Shown piece by piece: positions 25,494 to 33,177 of a stretch of DNA of 64,000 nucleotides. Source of the stretch: CAVPHV01 sp963821095 (lineage in GTDB: Bacteria > Actinomycetota > Acidimicrobiia > Spongiisociales > UBA5794); the NCBI GenBank assembly GCA_963821095.1, contig CAWGCJ010000023.1, positions 1 through 64,000 on the forward strand. The letters are read 5' to 3'. Both the position numbers and the translations under genes were made by a program. The number at the start of each line of letters is the position of its first letter. Position 1 is the first letter of the stretch. Below the pieces are notes generated by a model. The model saw nothing but the letters and a program-made list of their open reading frames with translations. It had not been told where the DNA came from and did not search any database.

Positions 25494-26728
25494 CAGGAAT
25501 CCTCGCGGATCTTGCCGGCCATCAGCATCTCGTGCGGCAGCGGCATGTCCTTGCCCTTGAGCAGGAGGTTCCAGTAGACCCACTTGAACATCATCTTGCC
25601 CCAGTGGTTCATCTCGGTCTCCTTGAGGAGCGAGAAAGGTCCGACCCCCGGGAGCGGGTACTTGCCGGGCAGCGGCTCGGTGTCGTAGTTGAAGTCGATC
25701 AGCATGCCCTTGCCGAAACCGGACTCGATGAAGCAGTTGGCGTGACCGTCGAAGGACTCCGTCATTTCCATGCCCGCGATGTGGCGCAGGAAGTTCTCGG
25801 TGAAGACTTCCACTGCGAAGTGGGCGACCGAACCGGCCTTGGATGTCGGGATGTTCGAAGCATCGCCGATGGCGAACACGTTGTCGTAGGTCTTCGACAG
25901 GAAGGTTTCCTTGTCGACGGGCACGTAGTTGAGTTCGTCGCCCATACCGGAGCGGGCGATGTAGTCGGCGCCCATGTTGATCGGGATCGTCACCAACAAG
26001 TCGTAGGGAACCTCGCGCTCGTCGTAGGAGACCAGCTTCTGTCCCTCGGAGTCGACCTCCATCAGGAAGTAGTCCTCCTCGACCATCACCTTCTTCTCAG
26101 TCAGCAGGCTCCCGAGGTGCTTCGAGGCGACCGGCTTGGTGAATGCGCCCGGCAGGGGAGTGACGTAGACGAGTTCGACTGCGTCGCGCATGCCGCGTTC
26201 GTGGAAGTACCAGTCGGCGAGGAAGGTGAATTCGAGCGGGGCCACCGGGCACTTGATCGGCATTTCGATGACGTTGATTGCCATCCGTCCGCCGTCCCAG
26301 GTCTGGAGTTTGCGGGCGAGGGCTTCGGCACCATCGAGGGTGTAGAAGTCGTGGATGGTGTCGCCGTAGGCGTCGCTGTCGAGGCCGGGGGTCTGATCGG
26401 GGCGGGGGGTGGTGCCTGAGGCGATGACCAGGTAGTCGTAGTCGAGCGTCGTCCCGTCCATGAGCTTGACCCGATTGGCCTCGGGCTCGACGACATCGAT
26501 CTCGCCGAGAACGAAGTCGACACCGGACGGGACGAAGTCGCGCCGGGACTTGACGATGTCGTTGCGGCTGTAGATCCCAAACGGGATGAAGAGATAGCCC
26601 GGCTGGTAATGGTGAGCCTCGTTGGCATCGACGACCGTTATCTGCCAGTCGTCGTCGAGTCGGGGCCGTAGTTTGTTGACCACCATGGTGCCGGCGGTCC
26701 CCGCCCCGAGAACGAGGAGTTTCTTCAC
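25493..26728 (-). CDS. Sulfide:quinone oxidoreductase-like flavoprotein
   Basis: An NAD(P)/FAD-dependent disulfide-reductase-type enzyme of 411 residues. The FAD Rossmann motif is LVLGAGTAGTMVVNKL; YLVIASGTTPRPDQTPGL is the second dinucleotide region and YDNVFAIGDASNIPTSKAGS the FAD-ribityl Asp motif. A Cys in MPIKCPVAP occupies a position used in sulfide oxidation by SQRs, but a second conserved Cys is less obvious (a Cys occurs in HANCFIESG). It would oxidise sulfide or another sulfane at the membrane. The GTG start at 26728 is preceded by AAAGGAG and overlaps the regulator's stop (GTGA). Function as SQR is likely but not certain. Confidence 0.82.
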   Translation of the reverse strand: MKKLLVLGAGTAGTMVVNKLRPRLDDDWQITVVDANEAHHYQPGYLFIPFGIYSRNDIVKSRRDFVPSGVDFVLGEIDVVEPEANRVKLMDGTTLDYDYLVIASGTTPRPDQTPGLDSDAYGDTIHDFYTLDGAEALARKLQTWDGGRMAINVIEMPIKCPVAPLEFTFLADWYFHERGMRDAVELVYVTPLPGAFTKPVASKHLGSLLTEKKVMVEEDYFLMEVDSEGQKLVSYDEREVPYDLLVTIPINMGADYIARSGMGDELNYVPVDKETFLSKTYDNVFAIGDASNIPTSKAGSVAHFAVEVFTENFLRHIAGMEMTESFDGHANCFIESGFGKGMLIDFNYDTEPLPGKYPLPGVGPFSLLKETEMNHWGKMMFKWVYWNLLLKGKDMPLPHEMLMAGKIREDS

Positions 26729-27513
26729 GTCGTGCTCCTTTGATATGGATTCGCCTCTCCGGCAAGGAGGGCGATGTTGTCTAGTTTCGAAAGCAGTTCG
26801 CTGCGCGTCGCCGCCAAGCGCGAGATGAGGTCGCTCAGGCGGGGAAGCAGGCTGATCACCCAGCGGCGGTGGTTCTCGTCGAGGTAGTACGTCTCGTCGA
26901 CGTGGTCGGCGATCGCCGCCACCGGGACCCCGAGTTCGCCGGCAATCCGGCGGATGGTCGCATCGTCGGGCGGCCATACGTCGGGGGTGACTCCACCGAC
27001 GATCAGCATCCCCACCAATTCGCTGCCGACACGGATGAATGAGCGGGCGCAGAGGAATCCCAAGTGGGTCGGCATAAAACGTGGCTCCAGGTCGACTTCG
27101 GCCGCCAAGCGGCGCCATCCCTCGACGCACTGGTCGATGGCGTCGGGTTGGCTCTGAACGGCGACGAAGTAGCCGCAGGGGTTGGCAACGTCGGTCAGAG
27201 CGTTGCCGTTGATGTCGGTGACCACGGCCATCACATCGAAGATGTCGGCGGCCAGGTCGGCGATGGCCTGTGCGGCTTCGGTCGGGAGGAGGTGATGGAG
27301 GTCGCGTACTGGGCTACCGGATGCCGCGGCGGGGACGTCGGAGGGGGGATCGACGACCCCGCCGAGCATCTCGGTGATCTGGTCGGACGGGAAGCGCCAC
27401 TGCCTGCCCACCTTGATCGCAGGCAGTCGACCGTCCTCCGCCATGCGGTAGATGGTCGACTTGTCGACGTTGATCAATTCTTGGAGGTCTTTGGTTGTGA
27501 GCAGAACGGCCAT
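26725..27513 (-). CDS. Excisionase-type HTH plus PocR sensory-domain regulator
   Basis: The first 55 residues are an excisionase/MerR-like helix-turn-helix (LLTTKDLQELINVDKSTIYRM, then GRLPAIKVGRQWRF). The rest is a PocR-type sensor: LHHLLPTEAAQAIADLA, VTDINGNALTDVANPCGYF, IDQCVEGW, THLGFLCARSF and ELVGMLIVGG, with three well-placed cysteines that could bind metal or a redox ligand. It heads the operon and is translationally coupled to the SQR-like gene (GTGA), so it most likely controls its own operon. ATG 27513 is preferred because the HTH begins directly there; the frame is open for 71 codons upstream without homology. Two palindromes lie 75-110 bases upstream. Confidence 0.88.
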   Translation of the reverse strand: MAVLLTTKDLQELINVDKSTIYRMAEDGRLPAIKVGRQWRFPSDQITEMLGGVVDPPSDVPAAASGSPVRDLHHLLPTEAAQAIADLAADIFDVMAVVTDINGNALTDVANPCGYFVAVQSQPDAIDQCVEGWRRLAAEVDLEPRFMPTHLGFLCARSFIRVGSELVGMLIVGGVTPDVWPPDDATIRRIAGELGVPVAAIADHVDETYYLDENHRRWVISLLPRLSDLISRLAATRSELLSKLDNIALLAGEANPYQRSTT

Positions 27514-27586
27514 GGTGCGGTTTGTGTATGTTCCAAATGCGGATGAACAGTGCTCGTGCAGCGTATGCATCTCATGCATCTGGCCA

Positions 27587-27624
27587 TAGGGCCAAAAGGC
27601 CCTACTTGTGCAAAAGGGCACAAG
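27587..27624. promoter_or_regulatory. Two adjacent palindromes, the second CRP/FNR-like
   Basis: TAGGGCC-AAAA-GGCCCTA (27587-27604) is followed at once by CTTGTGC-AAAAGG-GCACAAG (27605-27624). The second has TGTGC half-sites with a 6-base spacer, the geometry of CRP/FNR-family sites. They lie upstream of the PocR-type regulator. Because an upstream minus-strand gene ends at 27650 they might instead be its terminator, but neither is followed by a T-run. Confidence 0.4.
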
Positions 27625-27649
27625 GAGGGCACTCTGTTCCGTAGGTCCG

Positions 27650-28012
27650 CTAGTTCCGGGTGCGTTGGTCGCCCAACAGCCCGCCTGCGGCGCCGACAAC
27701 GGCGGCCACCACTGCGAACAAGGCAAGGGTTACGAGACCAACGGCGTCCGGGGCTGCAGCCAACGTGATCGTGGAGCCCACGAGGTAGAGGAGGAGGGCG
27801 GCAAGACTGCCGTGGATGACCGCATCGTGTCCGGCAAAACGGGCGGCGACGTACCCGGCGAGCAATTGGGCAAGGAACTGGAGGAACGCTACGGGAATGG
27901 CGGCGTTGGAGGAATCGAGGATGCCGACGACACCGAGGATCAGGAACGCCATCAGCGCCGCCCCGAGCCCGGTCATAGCCCCGAGCGCGATGGCGCCCCA
28001 ATTGAAGTTCAC
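27650..28012 (-). CDS. Small integral membrane protein, unknown
   Basis: About 120 residues with four hydrophobic helices (GAIALGAMTGLGAALMAFLILG, VAFLQFLAQLLAGYVAARFAG, SLAALLLYLVGSTITLA, LVTLALFAVVAAVVGAAGG). The pattern resembles small TIGR04086/YrzE-like membrane proteins, with no functional residues recognised. GTG 28012 is taken as the start since it directly precedes the first helix; the frame is open to 28153 but overlaps the upstream gene. It begins eight bases after the end of the gamma-glutamylcyclotransferase-like gene, so the two are likely one transcript. Confidence 0.6.
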   Translation of the reverse strand: MNFNWGAIALGAMTGLGAALMAFLILGVVGILDSSNAAIPVAFLQFLAQLLAGYVAARFAGHDAVIHGSLAALLLYLVGSTITLAAAPDAVGLVTLALFAVVAAVVGAAGGLLGDQRTRN

Positions 28013-28019
28013 GACGCCG

Positions 28020-28553
28020 TCAAACGTTCTGGAGGTGTTCTTCGAGTCCGGCGACGTAGCCGAAGGGCAGATTCCAGTGCCGGGAGCCATCGAGCATGAT
28101 CTGCAGATACTCAACCGAAGGACGGGTGGTGGCACCATTCGAGCAGCTAACATCAGCGACGTGCACCATCACCTGGTGGCGCCTTCCGTTGCGGTCCATC
28201 GCCTCGATAGTGCTGGCAACGCGTTGTTCTTCCTGTTCAACGGCGTGAAGGTCATCGAGCTCCTGGTCGGGAACGGCAAAGACGGCACCCCACACGGTGC
28301 TGCCGGTTTCGGGAACGACCGTCGGCAGGTGCCCTTCCCACCCATTGCCCTCGATGGGGAAGTCCAATCCCCATTCGGGCAGGTGTGCGATGAACTGGAA
28401 CTCAGCGCTCGGCGCCGCCTCGGCCATGTGGTCGGGCGCAATGCGAGCGGTGTAAGCAAAATACAGCAGGGCTTCCTCCCAAACTCCGAACCCGGTCCTG
28501 CAGGCCGAGCATTGTAGCGGATGCGATGCTGACCAGGCATTTCGATTCGGCAC
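28020..28553 (-). CDS. Gamma-glutamylcyclotransferase-like protein
   Basis: The core reads LLYFAYTARIAP at the N-terminus, then WGLDFPIEGNGWEGHLPTVVPETGSTVWGAVFAVPDQELDDLHAVEQEE, matching the AIG2/GGCT fold: the glycine-type phosphate-binding loop is altered (YTARI for YGSNM), and the catalytic Glu position falls near the EGNGW or EQEE region. The family forms 5-oxoproline from gamma-glutamyl amines. The open frame goes back to 28553, but the fold begins at LLYFAY. GGGAGGA stands four bases before a CTG at 28469, which may be the real start, giving about 149 residues. Confidence 0.65.
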   Translation of the reverse strand: MPNRNAWSASHPLQCSACRTGFGVWEEALLYFAYTARIAPDHMAEAAPSAEFQFIAHLPEWGLDFPIEGNGWEGHLPTVVPETGSTVWGAVFAVPDQELDDLHAVEQEEQRVASTIEAMDRNGRRHQVMVHVADVSCSNGATTRPSVEYLQIMLDGSRHWNLPFGYVAGLEEHLQNV

Positions 28554-28583
28554 CGCGACGGAACATGAGAATCACATGAGACG

Positions 28584-28609
28584 GGAACCGTTTGTGGAAA
28601 CCCGGCGTC
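28584..28609 (+). promoter_or_regulatory. ECF-sigma-type promoter before whiB
   Basis: GGGAAC at 28583-28588 is followed after 17 bases by CGTC (28606-28609) within CGTCTTAGGGG. GGAAC plus CGTC is the classic pair for ECF sigma factors. The same two elements, including the run CGTCTTAGGGG, recur upstream of the lipoprotein gene at 29114. Confidence 0.5.
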
Positions 28610-28679
28610 TTAGGGGAGACCGGACGGACCCGGTACAGAGAATTTGACCCCCAGCGTCCGACACCCATGGAGGTGCCGA

Positions 28680-28952
28680 ATGTTTGATATCCAAGACAAT
28701 TTCACGGAGTTCATCGAAGTGCCGATCACCGAGGAGCGGCCCTGGATGGTGTTCGCGGCGTGCCGCGACGCCGATCCGTCGGTCTTCTTCCCGACGACCC
28801 GCGACGGCGTCGACGAGGCGCTGGCGATCTGTGCGACCTGCCCGGTGCGTGCCGACTGCCTGGACTATGCCGTCGAAGCCCGGGAGCGGTTTGGCGTGTG
28901 GGGCGGGATGACCGAAAAGCAGCGTCGGCGCCTTCTCCGCAAATCTGCATAG
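28680..28952 (+). CDS. WhiB-family iron-sulfur transcriptional regulator
   Basis: The 90-residue protein has the four WhiB cysteines that hold a [4Fe-4S] cluster (Cys28 in AACRDADPSVFFP, Cys51, Cys54 and Cys60 in ICATCPVRADCLDYA), the GVWGG turn and a basic tail (KQRRRLLRKSA) that binds DNA. These proteins sense redox state or nitric oxide and bind the principal sigma factor; the family is essentially limited to actinobacteria and their phages. ATG 28680 is preceded by GGAGG. A promoter of ECF type lies 70-96 bases upstream, so it is probably stress-induced. Which WhiB class it belongs to is not certain. Confidence 0.95.
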   Translation: MFDIQDNFTEFIEVPITEERPWMVFAACRDADPSVFFPTTRDGVDEALAICATCPVRADCLDYAVEARERFGVWGGMTEKQRRRLLRKSA

Positions 28953-29043
28953 CCGAGTCTCGAGGAACTCTTCGAACCGCCCCCGGCGCGCTCCGGCGCG
29001 TCGAGACGGGCGGTTTGTCGCGTGCGGATCCGCCGTTCGGGTG

Positions 29044-29070
29044 GGAACCCGGCGGCGGGTGTGACTCGTC
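29044..29070 (+). promoter_or_regulatory. ECF-sigma-type promoter before lipoprotein gene
   Basis: GGGAAC (29043-29048) and, after 18 bases, CGTC (29067-29070) within CGTCTTAGGGG. It is 44 bases upstream of ATG 29114. The shared extended -10 block with the whiB promoter suggests one sigma factor controls both. Confidence 0.5.
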
Positions 29071-29113
29071 TTAGGGGCGGCACCGCGCCACATCGCAGAG
29101 GGAGGCGTCGCAC

Positions 29114-29650
29114 ATGAAACGCACATTGATCATTCTTGCCCTGCTGGCTGCAGCATGCGGTGAAGCGAGTGCATCGGACGGCACCACCACTACGGTTCCC
29201 ATCCCCGATGAGCCATATGTGGTGCTGGTCGCCGAATACACCGGTGGCTGCGAGATGATGGGCCCCAATTGTCCGGTCTACGTCGTGTGGAGTGATGGCA
29301 TGGTTCAGTTGTACCGCACTTCGCCACCCGATGGGGTCTTTGGCCCTCGCAGCAAGACCGAGGGTGTTGCGGCGTCCGCCAATATCGACCCTGCCCTGGT
29401 CGGCGCCCTCGCCGGCGTCACGGCGGCGCTGGACTTCGACGAGCTGCGGGCTCGGCTCGAGCCGGGTGTGGCGCAGGCACCGTTTGACGGCATTGACGTC
29501 ACCGCAAGCTTCGGGACCCCCAGCGGACCCGAAACGCTCGACTCCGTGACCTACGACTTTGGAGCGGATGAGGCGCTGTTCGCGGCCTTTGACGCAGTGG
29601 TGGCGGCCGCCCAGGATGCCTTGAGCTTTCCGTTGGCGACCCATGGCTGA
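29114..29650 (+). CDS. Putative lipoprotein, unknown function
   Basis: The N-terminal signal LIILALLAAACGEAS has a lipobox Cys at about residue 15. About 160 residues follow, with two cysteines in GGCEMMGPNCPVYVV that could form a disulfide. The pattern YVVWSDGMVQLYRTSPPDG recalls beta-hairpins of small secreted proteins, but no family is recognised. GAGGGAGG precedes the ATG. An ECF-type promoter like that of whiB lies directly upstream, so it may belong to the same envelope or redox stress response. It is outside the cell and membrane-bound. Confidence 0.65.
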   Translation: MKRTLIILALLAAACGEASASDGTTTTVPIPDEPYVVLVAEYTGGCEMMGPNCPVYVVWSDGMVQLYRTSPPDGVFGPRSKTEGVAASANIDPALVGALAGVTAALDFDELRARLEPGVAQAPFDGIDVTASFGTPSGPETLDSVTYDFGADEALFAAFDAVVAAAQDALSFPLATHG

Positions 29651-29697
29651 ACCGAGGCAGCAAGGGCCGCAGTAGCGGTGCGACTATGGTCGCGCCC

Positions 29698-30726
29698 ATG
29701 ACCGATTTCTCATGGCCCACCGTCCTCAACCGTGTGATGGCTGGGGAGCACCTCAGCCGGGATCAGGCGCATGACGCAATGGACGAGATCATGTCCGGCC
29801 GCGCCACCCAGGCCCAGATCGCGGCGTTCATCGTCGCGATCCGCGCCAAGGGCGAGACCGCTGAGGAGATGACCGGGCTGGTCGAGGGCATGCTGGACGC
29901 CGCAGTCACGGTCGACATCGGCGAGCCGGTCGTCGACACAGCCGGTACCGGTGGTGACGCCTCCGGCACATTCAACATCTCGACAACGGCTGCGCTGATT
30001 GCGGCGGGTGCCGGCGCCAAGATCGCCAAGCACGGCAATCGGGCGGCATCGTCGAAGACCGGATCGGCCGATCTGCTCGAGGCACTGGGGGTACGACTGG
30101 ACTTGCCGCCCGAGGTCACGGTTCAGATGGTGCGTGAGATCGGGTTTGGGTTCTTCTTCGCCCCGGCGTACCACCCGGCGATGCGGCACGCCGGCCCGGT
30201 GCGTCGCGAACTGGGGGTGCGGACCGTCTTCAACTTCCTGGGCCCGCTGGCCAACCCGGCCAGAGCCACCCGCCAGGCGCTGGGCGTTTCGGATCATCGG
30301 ATGGCCGAACGGATGATTCAGGTGTTGTCGAATCTCGGGGCCGAGGTCGCCTTCGTCTATCACGGCGAAGACGGCCTCGACGAGTTGACGACTACGGGCC
30401 CGTCGTTCATCTACCGGCTCAAGGCGGGCGAGATCACCCACGCCGAATTCACCCCTGAGGACTTTGGCGTGGCACGGGCAACACTCGATGACCTCAAAGG
30501 AGGTGACGCCGCGAAGAACGTCGCCATCACCCGGGCGATCTTGGCCGGAGAGGGAGGGCCCAAGCGGGACATCGCCGTGGTCAATGCCGCGCCCGCCATC
30601 GTGGCCGCCGGCATGGCCGAAGGCTTCGTCGAGGGCGTGGATCTGGCCCAGCAAGCAATCGACTCCGGCGACGCCCAAGGCGTCCTCGAACGGGTTGTCG
30701 CGATGAGCAGCGAGTTCGGCGAGTAG
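29698..30726 (+). CDS. trpD: Anthranilate phosphoribosyltransferase
   Basis: TrpD joins anthranilate to PRPP in tryptophan synthesis. The 342-residue protein has the family's signatures: DTAGTGGDASGTFNIST (PRPP pyrophosphate site, with GTGGD), KHGNRAASSKTGSADLLEALG, FFFAPAYHPAM, RRELGVRTVFNFLGPLANPA and HGEDGLDELTTTGPS. It stands outside any trp operon. An in-frame ATG at 29686 would add four residues; neither start has a strong ribosome site. The PriA-like possibility for hisA (40601) and the kynureninase (59376) are the other tryptophan-linked genes here. Confidence 0.95.
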   Translation: MTDFSWPTVLNRVMAGEHLSRDQAHDAMDEIMSGRATQAQIAAFIVAIRAKGETAEEMTGLVEGMLDAAVTVDIGEPVVDTAGTGGDASGTFNISTTAALIAAGAGAKIAKHGNRAASSKTGSADLLEALGVRLDLPPEVTVQMVREIGFGFFFAPAYHPAMRHAGPVRRELGVRTVFNFLGPLANPARATRQALGVSDHRMAERMIQVLSNLGAEVAFVYHGEDGLDELTTTGPSFIYRLKAGEITHAEFTPEDFGVARATLDDLKGGDAAKNVAITRAILAGEGGPKRDIAVVNAAPAIVAAGMAEGFVEGVDLAQQAIDSGDAQGVLERVVAMSSEFGE

Positions 30727-30764
30727 GTGAGCTTGTGGGTTGCGGGGATGGGTAGGTTGTGGCC

Positions 30765-32471
30765 ATGACGGCGCGGCCCTGGCACGACGAATACGACGAT
30801 GGCGTGCCCGTCGGCATCGATTGGGAACGGATGCGGCTCGACCAGTTGCTGCGCCAGACCGCGCGTGCCCATCCCGAGCACACCGCGATCATCTTCTACG
30901 ACCGCAAGATCTCATATCGAGAACTCGACGATCTGGTCGATCGACTGGCTGCCACGCTCCAAGATCTCGGCGTGGGAACGGGCGATCGGGTGTCCCTCTT
31001 CATGCCCAACTGTCCCCAAGTCATCGTCGCCTACCACGCCGTCTGGCGGGCCGGGGCCATCGTGGTGCCGAGCAACCCGCTGTACACCGCTACCGAGTTC
31101 GCCCATCAAACCGCCGACGCCGGCTCCAAGGTGGCCATCGTGCTGTCCCTGCTGTATTCGAAGGTGCAGGAAGCTCGGGCGGAGACGGCGCTGGAGCACG
31201 TGCTCGTCACCAACATCAAGGAGTACTTCAAGGGACCGACTCGGGCGCTGTTCACCCTGTTGCGCGAGCGCAAGGACGGTCACCGGATCGATATCAGCGA
31301 CGACCCGGACACCTCATGGCTCCACGACCACCTTGCCGAGTCCCGCACCCCGAAGCCGGTCGGCACTGGAGCCGATGACTCTGCGATGTTGATGTACACC
31401 GGTGGCACCACCGGCGTTCCCAAGGGTGCGGAACTGACCCACGACAACCTCATGGCGAACCTTCATCAGGTCAACGCGTTCGCCCCGCAACTCAAGGACC
31501 TCGAGGAGTCGGTCCTTCTGGCGCTGCCGCTCACCCACAGCTATGCGCTAACGGTGGGAGCCCATCTCGCCGTCCTGCGGACCGGGACGATGATCATCGT
31601 GCCCGATGCCCGCGACCTAGTCGGTCTTCTCAAGGTCATCGACGCCCATCGCCCGACCGTGTTTCCCGGGGTACCGACGCTCTACGGCGCAATCAGCCGC
31701 CATCGGCAGGTAGCCGCGGGCAAGTACAACATCCGTTCGATCAACATCTGCCTGAGCGGCGCTGCCGCCCTTCCCCCGGAGATCCAGCGCCACTTCGAGG
31801 ACGCCACCGGAGCGCGACTGGTTGAGGGGTACGGCCTCAGCGAGGCCTCGCCGGTGACCCACTGCAACCCACTCGGCGGCGAGGATCGGGTCGGCTTCAT
31901 CGGCGTCCCGCTTTCGGGAACCGACGCCAAGATCGTCGACGAAGCGACGGAGCAGATCACCCTGGGGCCGGGGGAGCGCGGTGTCCTCTGCGTCAGCGGC
32001 CCCCAGGTGATGAGGGGCTACTGGAACATGCCGGAGGAGACCGAGATCGCGCTCCATACGGACGAGAACGGGACCGTCTGGCTGCATACCGGTGATGTTG
32101 CCGTCATGGACGAAACCGGTTGGTTCCGCATCGTCGACCGCAAGAAAGACATGATCCTGGCCTCGGGTGGCTTCAACGTGTACCCGCGCGAAATCGAAGA
32201 TGTGCTGTACGAACACCCCGCCGTGGTTGATGCCGGTGTCATCGGTGTCCCCGTCGGCGGAGACAACCAACGCGGTAAGGCGTTCGTCGTCCTCGAACCT
32301 GGGTCCCCGGTGACGGCCGATGACCTGCTCGACTTCTGTCGGGAGCGTTTGGCCAGATTCAAGATCCCCCGAACGGTGGAGATCCGCGACGAACTCCCCA
32401 AGAGCTTCGTGGGCAAGGTGTTGCGCCGGGAACTAGCCGCCGAGGAGCAGGCCCGAGCCGACAACACGTGA
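30765..32471 (+). CDS. Long-chain acyl-CoA ligase (AMP-forming)
   Basis: The 568-residue ANL-superfamily ligase activates fatty acids to acyl-CoA through acyl-AMP. The P-loop is MLMYTGGTTGVPKGAEL; other core motifs are GYGLSEASPVTHCNP, WLHTGDVAVMDETGWFRIVDRKKDM, the C-terminal lid region with GGFNVYPREIEDVL and the catalytic lysine near KSFVGKVLRREL. Length and motifs fit FadD-type long-chain ligases, though chain length cannot be read. An in-frame GTG at 30759 precedes the chosen ATG. It follows trpD by 38 bases but shows no functional link to it. Confidence 0.93.
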   Translation: MTARPWHDEYDDGVPVGIDWERMRLDQLLRQTARAHPEHTAIIFYDRKISYRELDDLVDRLAATLQDLGVGTGDRVSLFMPNCPQVIVAYHAVWRAGAIVVPSNPLYTATEFAHQTADAGSKVAIVLSLLYSKVQEARAETALEHVLVTNIKEYFKGPTRALFTLLRERKDGHRIDISDDPDTSWLHDHLAESRTPKPVGTGADDSAMLMYTGGTTGVPKGAELTHDNLMANLHQVNAFAPQLKDLEESVLLALPLTHSYALTVGAHLAVLRTGTMIIVPDARDLVGLLKVIDAHRPTVFPGVPTLYGAISRHRQVAAGKYNIRSINICLSGAAALPPEIQRHFEDATGARLVEGYGLSEASPVTHCNPLGGEDRVGFIGVPLSGTDAKIVDEATEQITLGPGERGVLCVSGPQVMRGYWNMPEETEIALHTDENGTVWLHTGDVAVMDETGWFRIVDRKKDMILASGGFNVYPREIEDVLYEHPAVVDAGVIGVPVGGDNQRGKAFVVLEPGSPVTADDLLDFCRERLARFKIPRTVEIRDELPKSFVGKVLRRELAAEEQARADNT

Positions 32472-32484
32472 ACAGTTGGTGAAC
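32469..32484 (-). promoter_or_regulatory. PHO-box-like pair of 11-nt repeats
   Basis: TGAACAGTTGGTGAAC differs by one base from the core at 8809-8824. On the minus strand it reads GTTCACCAACT then GTTCA, two 11-nt units. It is about 52 bases upstream of the selenoprotein candidate at 32536 and may regulate it. Confidence 0.35.
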
Positions 32485-32535
32485 AAGGCGACAAAGACGC
32501 CGCGCTAGCGCCTGGTACCCGGTATCTTCTCTGCC

Positions 32536-33177
32536 ATGCGTAGATGGATCATGTTCGCCGCCGCCCTTGCGCTGGTCGCCGCCGCCTGTGGCGACAGCGA
32601 TGCCGGCGACAGCGCTACGACGGCACCGACGACTGCCGACTCGCAGGCAACGACTGCGGCGCCCGAGGACGGTGGCTCGTCCGAAACGACCGCAACGACT
32701 GCGGGCGAATCTGGTGGCGGACAGGAACCGACTAGCACGGAGGCAACCGATGCCCCGCCCGTGGTCGATGGTCCCGCAGCGCCCGACTTTGCGTTGGCGC
32801 TTGGTTCGGGTGAGACCTTCGTGCTGAGTGATGAGCAGAAGCCCGTTTACCTGGTGTTCTGGGCCGAGTGGTGATCAACCTGTCGACGGGAGTTGCCCGT
32901 CGTTGATGAAGTCGCCGCAGACTACGAGGATGATGTCCGCTTTGTTGCCGTGGCAGGCCGCGGCAGCCTTGACGACACCGCCGCCGAGGCCGAAGTACTG
33001 TTCTCGAGGCTCGATTGGGGTCTCGACGACTCCGTCTGGGACCTCTACGGGGTGTTTGGTCAGCCGGTAACCATCCTGATCACCGGTAGCGACGTGGCAG
33101 TCGACACCTGGGCCGGGGCACTTAGCGAGGATGAGATCAGGGCCCGGCTCGATGCTCTGGTTGCACTTGGGGCGTAG
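32536..33177 (+). CDS. Thioredoxin-fold lipoprotein, probable selenoprotein (in-frame TGA at codon 113)
   Basis: The protein opens with a lipoprotein signal (ALVAAACGD, lipid Cys18), then a Thr/Ala/Ser-rich linker to about residue 80, then a TlpA-like redoxin domain (PDFALALGSGETFVLSD, YLVFWAEW). At the position of the first redox Cys the codon is TGA (32872-32874), in frame on both sides: WAEW-U-STCRRELPVVDEV. The domain continues normally to TAG 33175-33177, with the cis-Pro strand GQPVTILI. If TGA is read as selenocysteine the product is 213 residues with a UxxC active site outside the cell. A hairpin with GU loop begins ten bases after the TGA. Alternatives are a nonsense mutation or a one-base sequencing error; no frame change is involved. 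The last 41 bases overlap the convergent Lgt-like gene. Confidence 0.72.
32872..32906 (+). promoter_or_regulatory. Candidate bacterial SECIS element
   Basis: Right after the TGA, CGACGGG (32884-32890) pairs perfectly with CCCGTCG (32896-32902) around the 5-base loop AGTTG, which contains the GU that SelB-type elements need; the loop starts 16 bases after the TGA. An outer helix TCAA (32875-32878) with TTGA (32903-32906) extends it. Spacing and loop resemble the E. coli fdhF element. Confidence 0.65.

Noticed and set aside
32536..32874. Truncated 112-residue lipoprotein ending at TGA
   Set aside because: The frame past the TGA encodes the rest of the same redoxin fold without any shift, and the TGA is at the catalytic Cys position, so a 112-residue product is unlikely to be the functional form.
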